Shown here: positions 49,248 through 62,235 of the stretch, one piece after another
How the letters are laid out: every line of letters begins with the position of its first letter
Numbering within the stretch: position 1 is the stretch's first letter
Source: Numida meleagris
Taxonomy: Eukaryota; Chordata; Aves; Galliformes; Numididae
Reading direction: 5' to 3'
DNA: 64,000 bases
Assembly: GCF_002078875.1 (NCBI RefSeq)
Contig: NC_034421.1
Location: 11,790,542-11,854,541, forward strand
Translations under genes and position numbers: made by a program
Notes under the pieces: generated by a model
Seen by the model: only the letters and a program-made list of their open reading frames with translations
What the model was told of the DNA's origin: nothing
The model's database searches: none

Positions 49248-49330
49248 GGACAGCGCTCCATTTGCTTGAGGTACCTGGCCAACAAGCAAGACAGATCAGA
49301 ACAGAGCATATTACAGCAAAACCACTGTAA
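49248..49330 (+). other. weak candidate terminal coding exon, plus strand
   Basis: A good acceptor (CTCTGTTCTTATCCCAG) precedes an open frame that would receive phase 1 from the candidate at 47446-47493 and reads TALHLLEVPGQQARQIRTEH plus six residues to a TAA at 49328-49330. A moderate donor (GAG/GTACCT) after 23 bp is an alternative end. No polyadenylation signal was tied to it. It is listed because the phase matches the two upstream candidates. The support is thin. Confidence 0.08.
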
Positions 49331-51229
49331 TATTAGCAAGGTGAACCTCCAGTTTAGATTTGTGCTTACACTGCATATGTGGGATTGTCGTGATGCGAAG
49401 CCCCTGAGCTTCTTGCTCAGCCTGACCCTGCGGCACTGCCACGCAGCACATTGCCTGGCGGGAGATGCACACCCCCAGGCTACACACCTCTCCTTCTCTG
49501 CCAATTTACAGAGTGCTCAAAATGAGCAGGAGCTCCGACTGCAGTGTTCTGGCATTCCCCTTCGCTGGGAAAATCTGCATGCCAGTGTGAATCTAGTTTT
49601 CAAGAAAACCTGTCAAAAAGGAAAATTTCTATTCCCACTCTGAGACATATGTCCCTCTGCTAGGCTATGTAATGCTTCCATTTTCCACTTTTATAGCACA
49701 TGATTCACATACTAAAGAAAGCATCTTCACAATTACTTAATAATTTATGATAATTCCCCAGGAAAAGAGGAGAATCACCAAAACTACCTAAATTTTGCCT
49801 CATTAGTTTCAGATGCCTATAAACTAGAGGGACTTAAGAGTTCAGGAAAGGGCAGAAGAAAAATCCCCAGGCAACAAGAAGTACCCAAGGACCTGGGCAG
49901 ATAATCATCTCTAGCACGTCTTTCTGGACACCCAGCACTAGTACCTGTGTGGGCATGCAGTACTGGATCCGAGCATCTCTATCCGCCTCTCTAGAAGACA
50001 GCATGGCTCTACTACACACTCTCCAAAACGAACCAGCACAGTGGCTCAGAACAGCACCAGGTCATATATTTATAGGGAAAGGAAATGAACCTGGACAGAA
50101 GTCACAGAGTATATTTTCTGCTAAGTGTCAGCTCATGTCAAGGTCTTGAATCATGAGCTCAGCTCCTCAGAGAGCGCGGCTCCCACCTCCTTGTGCTGCA
50201 TGGTAGCTTGGCTGACTTCAGGCTACTGGGGGGACAAACAGTGGTTGTTCAGCACAAAACTAAGATCAACATGAAAACAGACCTGAAATTACAAAACCAT
50301 CCTATGCTGACTGACAGGCACATCCTGATCACACAACTTTCTAATGCCTGCTTAACTGCAGGAGCTCAGAACTGCACGCATTTATTTACCGGCATGTGCC
50401 TTATTAATTTACCAAGATCTTATATAATAAAAGAAGCAATTTTGCTATGCATATTCCTTGATCAACATTGCTCTGTGCTGAAAATAACTCAGAATGATAT
50501 TTATTATTTAATATCATATAAAGAGATATTAAATTTTAAAGCTTTTCTTCAGGCTTCAGTATCCAATAGGAAACAACAAAATTATCTCAATTCTGGTAAA
50601 GGAAATTTACAGTTTCAAAATGTATCAATTGTCCTAAAATAAATACAAGAGAATGAGAATCAGTATGTGCACACAGTACTCTGGTATAAAGGTTGGTGAG
50701 TCTTACAAAACCTCATACATGCCAACTCTGTCACTAATTCTGAATGCTGGTTGCCCAGGAAAGAAAAATCAAACACCTCCCCATCACCAAATCAGTACTG
50801 CGACTGACAACGACCTTCCCATTCATTTGACAATTTATATCTGATTTATGCAAAATACATGTATCTAATTTATACTTCTTTTTCCTGTCTAGGTAATGTC
50901 CAGATAAGAGCTGTAATAACAAAGGTGAGATGCTGGGAAGCCATGCAAAAGCAAGATCATGCGAGGAAGCTGTTTTCATTTAGTGATACACAAAATGTAA
51001 ATGAAAGTCTATCGATACCCATTTCTATAACACTGCTTACACAACTGTTCTGCTACATGGATTTTACTGTTTCCCTTACCCGTATCTTCACATCCTTAAT
51101 GTTATTTCTCAATAGATTTTCACTGCTAAAAATGCTTAATTTGGCTTTTTTCCTCCCGTGACTGACGTTTATGTATGACCTTGAATTGAATGCCATTGTA
51201 GCAAGCTGTCTCTCACCGTGGGAGTTCTC

Positions 51230-51245
51230 TTTTTTTTTTTTTTTT
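51230..51245. repeat. 16-base poly-T tract
   Basis: An uninterrupted T run in AT-rich DNA. No retroposed sequence was recognised beside it. Confidence 0.8.
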
Positions 51246-52839
51246 ATAGTGCTTGAGCACAGTGTCTTTGATTTGGTAAAGCAGCACTTGAAGAGCTTAT
51301 GCAGCACTCAGTAATTTTCTGCAACCACAGAGGTTTATAGTTTGTCCAAGCTTCAGCAGGAACAGCAGTATTTTACACACACATAATATCCTTTTAACAG
51401 AACACTTTTCAAAGGGCTTTGAAGACACTGAGCTTCACAGCCCCCTGAAAGGTGCCTACGGACGATGCAGGCATTGCTGCAGCTCCCTTATGGGGGCCGG
51501 ACTCGGCAGGCATTGAACAGTGAGCAGGGAAAACAATGCACCCTGCTGAAATTCCTGTGACACTCGATGTTTAGAAGACTTTTTTTTTCCTGATATGGAG
51601 CTCCTCAACATTAGCTTGGTCAATTCACAAGCAATAACATCAGTACTCGCAGATCCAACACACAACTCTCCATTTTCCCCACCTAATTACAGCAAAGGAT
51701 GACAAAATCCCAGCATGATATGGTTTCACTTAGATGCCTTCCATAAATTTAGTGCAAACACCTGCAACTCAGTGTCTCATCTCACCTCAGTGCAATTTCC
51801 AAATAAAAAAAATATATCATTAAACTAATGAAGTTGCCCAGAATTTTGGTGAACTGTGCTGTGAATTTTATTCAAATATACTCATCAGATTCAGGTGAAG
51901 TCTGCTTTGCAACTGAATGTGAAAAAAATCATATTTTTTGTGGCAAAAACAATTAACGTGATGCCACTTACATGTGCCATTGTGCACATATAACTGAAAT
52001 GACTGAATAAGAAGAGATGAGAAAACATTTCCTGTGTTTTCTGCTGTGTAGTGGTTCTAATTCACAGGTTTATCAACCCAACAAAAAATAGGATACAATC
52101 GGAGCAGGGGCTGCCCAAGTCTGTCTGCAGCCATCTCACTTACTTATATTTACATTACCACTGCACTTGGCAATCTATCAGCTGGCTGTGCTCTCCTGTG
52201 TCAGCCACCAGAAGAAACAGAAGTAACCCAATTACATCATGCAATTGGTTTCCTGCTTCAATTGCCGTTAGTTATCTGTGGATTCAGCTTTCTATCTAGC
52301 AGATTTACAGGCAAGTATAGCACCTGAATAAAGGCTAAGCTTTACTTAGTTCAATCAGGCCTACAAACAGCAAGGTCCTTATGAAGAGGAGGATGGGCTA
52401 TGTGATGCTGCTGTGCTCCCTCGTGACTTTTTGCAAGCTGCCTGCATCTCAGAAAGCAGGACTAAGAAATGTTCCCTGATTGTACAAGCCTCATTTAAAA
52501 GGAACAGCTTTTCCATCTTGAGATTTTGCAATTAATCTTAATTAAAGGAATAATCCTGCAAAAAGAGAATGCAAAAGGGGGTATATTACGGAACTTTGAC
52601 ACAGATGACTGTCCTCAACATGTCAACTCACAGCAAATAAACTATACTGTGTTTATGCTAATGGTTCTAATTGTAATAGTTGCTTCTGGACCCAGGCAAC
52701 TTGCGTCAAAAAAATAGATATCTTTTTGTGTTTATCATTAATAAGAATAAAGCTAATTAGATTGCCTTTACTATCTACACAGGATACAAGCAGATTCTGT
52801 TTAAAGCCATAAAAAGTGCTTATAGACCCTTAGCACTCA

Positions 52840-53220
52840 CGCTTGTGTCAACCCATACCTGTTCTACACTCTTCAGTACCCCAAGGGCCACTCTCCGCTG
52901 CTGCAGACACCACAGCTCCTTTGTCCTCCCACACACACCCGGGCATGCATGCTGCTGTTCCTGGTTTATTTCCAGAAGAGGCTTTTGAGTTTCCATCTCC
53001 CAGCTCTCCCTCCCTCCCAGAGGCCCTTACTTCTCCCTGTGCTTGGCTGACAAACATATTCTCTTTCCTTTCCAGCACCCGGCTTTGCTAGGATTCCTGC
53101 GCACTGTTTGCTCTGTGCTCTCCATGAGCTTCCTGCAAGTTTCCCCTTAGTCCGCTTTTTTCTTCTCCCAACTCAGTTTCCCAGTCTTCCCACTCCCCTT
53201 GCATTAGGGTTTGCACACCC
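52840..53220. repeat. pyrimidine-rich (C/T) tract on the plus strand
   Basis: About 380 bp with a strong excess of C and T on the plus strand, including CTCTCCCTCCCTCCC and TTTTTTCTTCTCCCAACTCA-like runs, directly before the CR1 copy at 53225. Similar C/T-rich sequence resumes at about 53535-53585 on the other side of CR1. The element therefore appears to have landed inside a single larger pyrimidine tract, though this is inferred from composition only. Confidence 0.5.
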
Positions 53221-53224
53221 TCTG

Positions 53225-53511
53225 TTCTCCCAGTCAAGCCGCAGCCTGACAAGTACTGAGAAGAGTAGGACAGCTCTATTGCTGCTAGCAATGCCCCTGC
53301 AGATGCATCCCAGGAACTGATCTGCCCTTGTTGCTGTCATGGTGCACTGCCGACTGATGTTCCTGTTGTGACCAACCAGGACTCCAAGGTCCCTTTCAGC
53401 AAGGCTGCTGCCCAGTCTCACAGGCCCTAACCTGCACTGGACTTCTTGGTTATGTCATCCCAGGCGCAGGACCTCAGACTTGGCTTTCTTGAACTTCATG
53501 CAGTTCTCATC
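53225..53511 (-). mobile_element. CR1 ORF2 C-terminal segment, broken
   Basis: The minus strand encodes the C-terminal part of CR1 ORF2, downstream of the reverse-transcriptase core. In order: an NCMKFKKAKSEVLRLG segment near 53511-53455, then RLGSSLAERDLGVLVGHNRN (53418-53359), a DQFLGCICRGIASSNRAV part, and VRLRLDWENRG near 53225. These match the conserved run that in intact copies starts with a K-K-V-L-HLG pattern and ends before the 3' untranslated region. A stop and frame change lie near 53421-53455. It is truncated at both ends and lies 5' (in minus-strand sense) of the segment at 48370-48926 while encoding a later part of ORF2. The two are therefore separate insertions or a rearranged one. 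Confidence 0.88.
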
Positions 53512-56184
53512 AAATGAAAAGATAAAGCTTTACCCTTCTTCCTCTTCTCCCCATTCCAGCATCTTCTCATTCTCCTTTCAAGTTTAACCTTATTCGCTGA
53601 GTTTCCACACTTCCCACAGTAGCACAAACCTATAGGATGACACTACAGTCTTCAAGGATACACATTAAATGCACAAATAATAACTAACTCGTAGAATTAC
53701 TAGTAATTCCACTGATAGAATGACTTTAAGCCACAGTAAACAGAACAAAGAATACGTACGCAACACACATGAAAGCATCTCACACTGGGTAAATACAAAA
53801 TACAGTGCCAGCCTCTACAGGAACAAAGGCAGAACAGAAAAAGGGGAGGACTGTGCACACATGATTTCCACTTCACACTTTGTACACGAAATGACTGATG
53901 CCACGGCACCGGGTCGCTGTGAATCTGGACACTGGCCCCTGGCCCCAGTGCTCCCTCCAGCCCTGGCGTGGAAATGAATCCACACTAAGGAGTTTCACAT
54001 GCCACGTTTCCTTCACTCTGTGATCTGTCCCCATCCATTTTCAGTATGGGTGAAGTGTTACTTTGGTTATCTGGCAAACTGAACTCCGTAAGATGAAAAG
54101 GCAATGGAGGAAAGGGCATTATTATTCTAAGAGACTTGCATGGATGTAATCAAGATGTTGGTCAGTTGCAACAGTGACTCAAGCTCTAAGCAGGTGGAAG
54201 CTAAGCACAAACTCAGAAACACTGTATTTTTAACTCTTACTTTAATGACATCTTTCTCATTTATGTCAATCCAAAACACGAGTTTTTTTTAGAAGACAAA
54301 AAGAAAGCCAATCAACCAACACAAGCAAAAACCCCCCAGCACCTCGCTGTTGCTCCCACAGCATCAGGCATCAGACCTGCTTAACTTCTGAATTATCATT
54401 TATTGAGCTCAACAAAATAAGAGCACTTTTCCTTGAGGCAATGCACAGAGGTACCTCAGAAGGAAGACAAGGCATGCATAAAACTTTAAAGAACTACTGC
54501 GCCTACCATGGAAACAGAGAGAGACTCTTAGGCACCCATCATCACTATTATACAAACAACCTAAGAAAAACAGGACTGCTTCACTACGCGTGCCATAAAA
54601 CACATTTTAAGTGTTCTTTATCTCTGTAGCTCTACCTTATACTAAGCCCACAAAAAGAATGTGACAAAGCAGTCAGTTTTGAAAGCAGCCTTTGTAAAAT
54701 GGGCAAGGAGATGAGTTGGGATAAAGAAGAGCAATATTATCCCCAATTTGCAGAGCAAAATGGAAGCACGGAGAAATAAAGTAGCTTTTCACTTTTATCT
54801 AAAAAAAAAAAATACATGCCCACAGTAATTGCATAATTCCAAAGTTTCTAATTCATTCTCTTGTAAAAACAATTTCCTTATGTCACACAATGACAAGGAT
54901 GCAGCATGCTTATTCATTCTGTAAGCTCCATTATTAGCCAAAAAGCACCAGTACTCAACCAGTCTTGCAACAGCTGTCAGCACTCAGTAATGCCAAAGCC
55001 CTTTGCACACATGACTCGCATCACTCAGTGAGGTCATCCCGCACAGAATTTCTGCAACACGAGGTATACCAGGTGTGCACCCTGGGGTATACAGGTGGAA
55101 AAATAGCAGAGAGGGATCTCTGGAGCAATCTAAACATTTTTCTTTTCAAAAGTATTCAGGAGCAAAGATAACTGACCCTGGTATTGTGCATACCCTAGAA
55201 ATCATCGGGTGATGGCGGAAAAAGTACCCAGCAGAAGGAAAAGAGTTTTAAACTGTCAACTACAAAGGTTTTCTCTTCAATATTACAAATTATACTGAGG
55301 ACGAAGTTTCTCTAAAAATAATCATAATGAAGAGAACTTCCCTGCAACTTTTCCACGTATTTATGATCTTTAATTTTTCAATAAGCATTTCAAGGGATGG
55401 AAAAGACCCTCAGATGAGATACTTGAAAAAAAAAAAAGTCCTTGCCTCTAGAATGTGGGACACTTGCAATGTTAAACAAATTATACATCATAGGAGTCAC
55501 AGCAGACAAATTAATTTGCACAGGTTATCTACCTTGCAGCAGCTCCACAGATTTTCATGGCTCGTGAAATGCTTGAAAGGTTTGCTACAGCCAACCTTCT
55601 CCCTCGTCTCCCTTCCCTGCATTATTCCAGTTTATTCTGGTATATAGGTCAAATTTTCATGCAGAAAAGACCCATCTCTTTTTGTGCTATATAAGGCCAC
55701 AGATGTTAAGTTTTTAAAGCTTCACCAACCCCATGACAATTAATTTAATTTCACAGAAAAGTCTTTAAATAGATTCCCCTCGTAAATGGCACGAGACACT
55801 TCAATATTAAAAAACACTTTCTGCAATGATCTAGGACCACTGATTCTAAGGAAGCATCTGCTGTGCCGAGTTTTCTACAGCAATCAAACATGCTGATTTT
55901 CCAGTATTTGAGAACTATGAATTTGTACACACACGTGTTCACTGATAAGTCAGCCTTTCCTTAAGGAAACCAAGTAATAACCTACTGAGTAATAATAGTA
56001 TCTACAAATTCACAATTTGGGAAGAGAGATTTTTATGTGTTAAGGATTTTTGTAGCATGCCCTAGGACTACATGGCACGAGTTAGAAACAAGTTCTACAC
56101 ACTATAATTAGATGTGACAGCTTGGGTAAGAAAATGGAGGACAAAACCCAAAGCCTCACGAGCGTTATTAACTTTCTAACACAA

Positions 56185-56195
56185 ACACACACACA
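56185..56195. repeat. short (CA)n microsatellite
   Basis: About five CA units next to an ACAAAC variant. Simple sequence. Confidence 0.55.
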
Positions 56196-59100
56196 GCAAG
56201 TTACTGAACATTTGTTCACCTAGCTGCAAAATTGCTATTATAAAACTATGAAGATTGCTGACCTTGGACTCGAGTTTGGATCATAACATTTCAAATAACT
56301 TTTTGAAACTGCCTAATTTCATATTTATTCCATTTAAGTCTCACATACATTTATATGCTGCCTGACGGGTTCTTACTAGGTAAGCTGTAAGTTCTGAACT
56401 GCTAAGCAGAAAGTTCTACTAAAGTAAGTATTACAGAAAGAAGAAAATATTAAATCTGAGTGTACATATAGTGGAAAAATAGCTCCCAGTCATCATTTTT
56501 TGAAGAAGCATAAAATATACAGATGGTCTGCTTCTACCTATTTTGTGTATTTCCAGATGCTGGATATTTTTCCACTTAATTGACAATCTGCTAACCTGCT
56601 TTAGCATTCATACTGAATCCAACGAGTGATGTCCAGATGGAAGAATGCACGTGTTTCTGCTGCAGGCCTTGAAGCATTACAATTTTATGGAAACTAAATG
56701 CTGATGAGATTCATGAAATAATACCCTCCTCCCAAAAAACACAAGAATTAACACACTACTGTAGACCAGACGTCTTTCTTTTTCTTTCTCCGGTAGGAGT
56801 CAAAGGTGTCTGTCCTGGGATGTAAGAGAAGAACCATACAAGAAACGACTCCCAGAGCAAAGAGTAGCTCAAGAATTTAAGACAGAATGGACATCCTTGA
56901 AGGACTCATAAAAATGATCATCTCAAGCTCCATTTCAAAATATAATGCGAGTTTTATCTCACAAAAGCTGGACTTCAGCTGAAGAGCATTCACGCATCTT
57001 GCAGGCTTTTTACATTCCCTAAGTTAAACACAGGAAGCTGTTGCCAAATGCACTTTGCCATACAACTTCCTAATGGTCAAAGGAACACTAATACGCGCCC
57101 GAAAGAAAAACTGATAAAGTGTATTTTCCAGAATACTACGTTGTTGCTCTATAGTAATTACTAGTTTTACTACACGTATTGCTTGAAGGTTTTTTTGTTT
57201 GTTTTCCATTTTTTTTTTCATTAAATAGCTATAAAACAATAACAGTCCCCCAAAACACATCAAGAAACTTTTGGAGATAAAGCTCTTTGTAATGGAAAAA
57301 AAGAAGAACTAAAGTCAATTGGACAGTGCTTTTTGAAATGTTATATATTACTCTTCAGGAGTGTTGCATTATGCTCTGATTAACACATGAAGCATAAAAG
57401 TCAATGAACTGAAAATCCTAAGAGCTTGCAGTTGTGCTAAGATACCTCCATTTGGAGACAAGTACTAAACACATTGATAAGTATGATATCACCCAGAATA
57501 GATTATACAGACTACACTGTTATCACTTGCTACACTTGGATCATTGTAAAGAAATTCCAAAAGTTTGACGGAGGGGAGAAAGACGAGAACTGGCAAATTG
57601 GCCACACCGCTTTCAGTGGTAAGCATTGAAGCCACAATAGGTTTATTCACTTTCAGCAATTCAAATGTTTTCCTGTTGATTAATCATGTTATTAGGTGTA
57701 GGTAGGGGTACAGAAGATAAAAAGATCCATAAAAGAACATAGATAATCTAAAAGCAAGGTGGTACAGTAATTACTTAGAAGTATAAAAATTAAGCTATGA
57801 AAATTCTAGACAGAAGGGTGTATAAATTATGACAGTGCTAAGCTATACAAAGCATCTGTTTTGTTGATAGGGAATGAAAATTTAAATAAAACCATTTCCT
57901 GGTCTGCTAAGCTGTAACAATATTCTTTTGTTTGTAGTCTCCGTAATTCAGCCGCTTGACAACTTCATTCACCCTTAGTAGCAAACACAGATATTGATTA
58001 TCTCCGAACATCCTAACGACTGGAGACTGGGACACAAACCATAAATGTAGAGTTTCTGGTTCCAAGTGAAATTACAGTCTGCCCTACAAGATTGTACAAT
58101 AAATCAGAGAACAAATCAGCCAACATAGGGCTCTGGGGTCACTGAAGTGATGTTGACACATTACAATAATGAGAACTTGAAACACCTCGTGCCCTATTGA
58201 TTTCTAAGTTGAATCATTGCCACTGCAGGAGATTACAAGACTGTGCACTGGAATCATGACCCACATGGGAGAAGCTGATGAAAAATACAAACAATTGCAC
58301 CAAAATAGTTCTTTACCTGTACCTATTATAAATGAATGCCCTTCCCTCCCCCCAGAAGGTCTCAGTTTGCAATTCAATGAGCATTTAACTGCTTAGCCAA
58401 CCCACTTAGAGCATCCTTCTTTTTCTATCTTCTTCTTTATCCACATTAATTATGTATATAAAAGATGCAGATGTAAAGTCACACTTTAAAACACCTCAGA
58501 GAAACCATGAACTAGATGAATCAGTGCACAAGAAATGCTTTTTAATATGCCAGACAGCTTCTGTCATTCATTTAATAGCAAATTATTCTACAATACAAAA
58601 AAAAATTCTCCAATAATCATTAAGATATTTCCTACCTATTCCACAAAAATATCAAAAGCTTTTGCATCAGCAAAAGAAAAAAAATTGTTTTTCTTCTTTT
58701 AATTCCACCTGACAGCACTGAGAACCAGTAAGAACCTGCTAGAGAGGTGACCAGTGACACGAGATAATTACAGTCCTGTCACGACACAAAGGAGCAGTTA
58801 TAATTTGCACTGCAGTGAATTACTTTAGGAACACATCATTTTGCTTAAGGGGAGAAAATAATACCTTTATTATCACAAACATCCAAGAGACCTTATGCTA
58901 CCCAACCGAAGTGCAAGTAAAGAGGAAAACTATTTAACTTGTGTCTGCAGTAAATAAAATTGGAAGTTTTGTTTTATTCTTGCCTGCAAGTAATTTTAAG
59001 CATTACAACGGCACTCTTAATACAGCATACTTTTTTGTCAACTTAAAAAACAGAAGGAATGGGCTAATAACATGAAGGAAGTGAAAGGATAACTTCACGA

Positions 59101-59668
59101 TGAACTTGGTAACCTCTAGCAAATAGAAGAAACCTTCACCTCTCAGTGCACTTACTAGGGAAAGGAATTAGAAGTTAGTTAAAAATATCCTGAAGAGCAG
59201 CTCCTCTAAGACTCCTCAGAGATACGTTTTTAACCAGGAGGTCTCCACTAGCATTTATTTCTTCGGGAGGGATGGAGGGAGGTGGAAATCTCAAGTTATT
59301 TCTCAAATAGCAAACTGTACTCGTCAGCCACACGACATACCATAAAAACAGCAGCTGTAATCATTATTACTAGGGGAAAAAAACACTAAAACACTTCACG
59401 GTAGCATTTCCTGTGCAATAGTTGGGGGACTTCTGGTAATTTTAATAATCAACAGGCAGCACAGTAACTATGGTATATGACAAGCGACTATAAAAGCAAT
59501 CTTTTCTTGGAACAAAATTTAATATCATTTGCTCCCCTAACAACGTTTGTAACAGTTGGGAAATATCATGAAAATGAAATTAAAGAAAGACGATGCTCCA
59601 GGTTTCACAAAGAGAACAAACAGCAGTAAGGAAAACAACAAACATTTTGTTACATGTTGAGATAGGAG

Positions 59669-59681
59669 CACACACACACAC
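59669..59681. repeat. short (CA)n microsatellite
   Basis: Six CA units followed by CGTGG. Simple sequence. Confidence 0.65.
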
Positions 59682-60535
59682 GTGGATGAGAGAAGCCCGT
59701 CCAGCTTCCTTGTTGGTCACAACTTGTTAGATCAGAGGTGACAGCTACACGACCCAGGGTGCTCATCTGCTTTGGGCCAACCCCTTCTCTAAGGACATTA
59801 TGAATTTCCACAGAAATGAGAAGCAAAATGCACCGGGCTTATTGATGCAGTCTGTTAGACCTGAGCACATTTTTCACTTGCTGATTGTCTATGTTCTGAG
59901 AACCAGTTCTCTTAGATGAGCCACTAAATTCAACACTCCTCTTGTAGCTCTGTAACTCCTACAGAGACCAATGTCAAGAAACGCAACAAATCCTTAAATA
60001 TATTTTGTTAATATTCATTTTATTTAATGGTCTGGAAGAATTTATTGATAATTTTCCACAATCATTTGACACTAGGCAGCATCAGGATATCATGTCACCT
60101 TTTACCATTTTCATCACATCTGAAGTGAAGTAAGCTAATGGGATAGCCTATGGAGAAAGAAAGAACACTAAGGCTGCTTATTTTTTAAAGGAAATTAAAA
60201 GGCAAGTCAAAATAAATACCGACAGATGGTGGAGAGAACCGAAAAGTTCAGCTCTCTTTCTCATGAAAGAGGACAAGAACGTGCAATGAAAATTAACAGA
60301 AAAGCACGGGGACATCACCCCTCCTTCTGCAACCTGTTCATATTTTTCTAAACACAACAGGTATAACATATAATGGTAGGAATCATAGGCAGAGTGTGTT
60401 ACCAAAGCTGAGTACCCATGGTCATTTAAAGACTGTTCAAAATGGAATTAAAACGTTATATTCTGACATCAAAAACCTGATGCCTTAAGGAAAAACTCAT
60501 CTCTTCAACACAGAGTCAAGGCAAAATCTATGGGG

Positions 60536-60559
60536 TGTCCCAGATTCGATTCTGGGACA
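60536..60559. repeat. perfect 9-bp inverted repeat, 6-nt loop
   Basis: TGTCCCAGA (60536-60544) and TCTGGGACA (60551-60559) are exact reverse complements around TTCGAT. The stem is more GC-rich than other hairpins here and would be fairly stable. The loop recalls a tRNA T-loop, but no acceptor, D or anticodon arms fit around it, so it is not a tRNA. Confidence 0.7.
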
Positions 60560-62017
60560 GTTCCACCAATTTTCATCTGAATTATCTGGCACCCAGTGCC
60601 CTACTCTGCAAAAGCCCATAGAGATATGAAACAAACTCAAATCTGACTAAGGTGTTGTATTTCTGAGCGTGGTTCTTCGTCTATATTTGGCAAAGCTTTA
60701 GGAAACACTTGATAATTCACATAGTATGATTTGACTACTTTGATAAAAATTTACTTTGCAATATGGAAACAGATACAGGATTTTCTAGTTAACCACAAGA
60801 TGTCACTGTTGCTAAATTCAAATTTCAAAAATTGCATATTTATCTGAACTAAAAAAGAAAAAAAAAATAAGACGTTCAGGCATTGTTAATTTCACATTTT
60901 GCATGTTCCTTTAAGGATATCACAGCAGAGCTTAATCTAGCTGGAAGATTCCACAACGTTCTGCATTCACATCTTTCAGACTGACTAAAAAGGAAGTGAT
61001 CCAAACATAACCATATAATGCAAAAATATGATAATATTGTCAATACTAGAAGACTTCTGTTATTTATTAACTTAAGGGGTATTGCTAGTATACTTATCTA
61101 TTCTCACTTCCTACAAGTCTGTAAATCTCATTAAGAACATCAACACATTATTTAAGTACAACATTAAACTCATAAAAAAGATAAAAAGTCTGCCCTGAGA
61201 GCAACATGGAATTTTACAAATATAAACTGCATAGTTGACCCATCAAGCTGTGCATCCTCCTGAGGGATCAATACTTCATACCCAAATGGGGGATGGAATC
61301 ACACCATAACCTGCCCCATAACCCTTCAGCACACATCTTTTTGGAGTCTGTCATTTTAAAACATAAAAAGCACTTCCTAGAAAATTCAGACTGATGCAAG
61401 GGCTCAACCTCATTCAATCCTTTCTCCCAGTCACTCAAGCTGTACAGAGAATGGAGACCTGAGATAACAGAATCCCTGTAAAACGTATCCTTTATACCTT
61501 ATAACTAAAAACCAACCATATGGATTCTTTAGAACTGGGTTTTGCTTGTTGCCATACCACTGACAAAAGATTCAAAGTCACTTTTCTTGAAAACTTGCCT
61601 TCTTTTTGATATATCTGCACCACTTTTACTCTATAATCCCTTTGTATTCCTTACTAGCCCACTGTGCCCCATATTTGGGGTATGTTAAAAGTCACACCAT
61701 ATCACCTTCTAACTTCACACACTATGATGTGATTCATTCTTTTGTACAGTCATGAATAAAAAGTTGTCCCAAACAGGGGGATGGGAAGTATGTACTTGTT
61801 AAGTTCAGCTCCTGTGAGCGTTGGAGGCTGTTTTAGTTGTTCTAAAAAGCCCAGCAGATCTATGAAACACCACATAAGGAATAACAAATAAGCCTCCCTT
61901 GCCACATTTAAGCTTAAAACTATGAGAAAAGAAAGCAGAAATGAAAAATCCTACAATAGGTAGAGGTGCTTTACCCAGGCTTCCCGTCTCTCCCGCCATC
62001 TGTATTGACAGACTTAC

Positions 62018-62235
62018 TTTTTAACACTTCAACACAATGAGAAATCAGAAAAGGAATCGTCATTGTAAATATTGAATATGATTGCCATGTTTTTCTATTC
62101 CCTTTCCCATTTGTTATAAGATACTGCTGTGTATCTTGTGTCTCTCTTGTTAACATCTCATGGAGTACTTCCACAAACATACGTTTGTTCTTGTTCTCAA
62201 CACTTTGTTCTGTCACTGCGACAGATGGCTTTACA
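62018..62235 (-). CDS. candidate 218-bp exon, minus strand
   Basis: On the minus strand, TTTAATATTTTCATATGCTTCAG precedes a 218-bp stretch followed by the full-consensus donor GTAAGT (62012-62017). One frame is open for all 72 codons. It begins VKPSVAVTEQSVENKNKRMF, continues VEVLHEMLTRETQDTQQYLI and ends near HCVEVLK. The first half is polar and helix-prone; a hydrophobic run (IFTMTIPFLI) lies near the end. Entry would be in phase 2 and exit in phase 1. The chance that a random stretch of this length and composition stays open in some frame is a few per cent, so the pairing of an open frame with good splice sites is mildly notable. No family is recognised, and its exit phase does not match the phase-0 candidates further along the same strand. 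Confidence 0.2.

Larger units (their letters stand above)
48927..53224. other. non-coding stretch
   Basis: No recognised gene. It includes a GC-richer patch at about 49380-49560 with open frames on both strands (125 codons plus at 49266-49643; 109 minus at 49175-49504), a weak plus-strand terminal-exon candidate at 49248-49330, a T tract at 51230-51245 and a pyrimidine-rich tract at 52840-53220. A 149-codon plus-strand frame at 50193-50642 shows no recognised domain. Confidence 0.6.

Noticed and set aside
49175..49643. Overlapping 125-codon plus and 109-codon minus open frames
   Set aside because: Same explanation: a GC-richer patch with few stops on either strand and no recognised family.
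60536..60559. tRNA gene suggested by the TTCGAT loop
   Set aside because: The stem is nine pairs rather than five, and no acceptor, D or anticodon arm can be placed.
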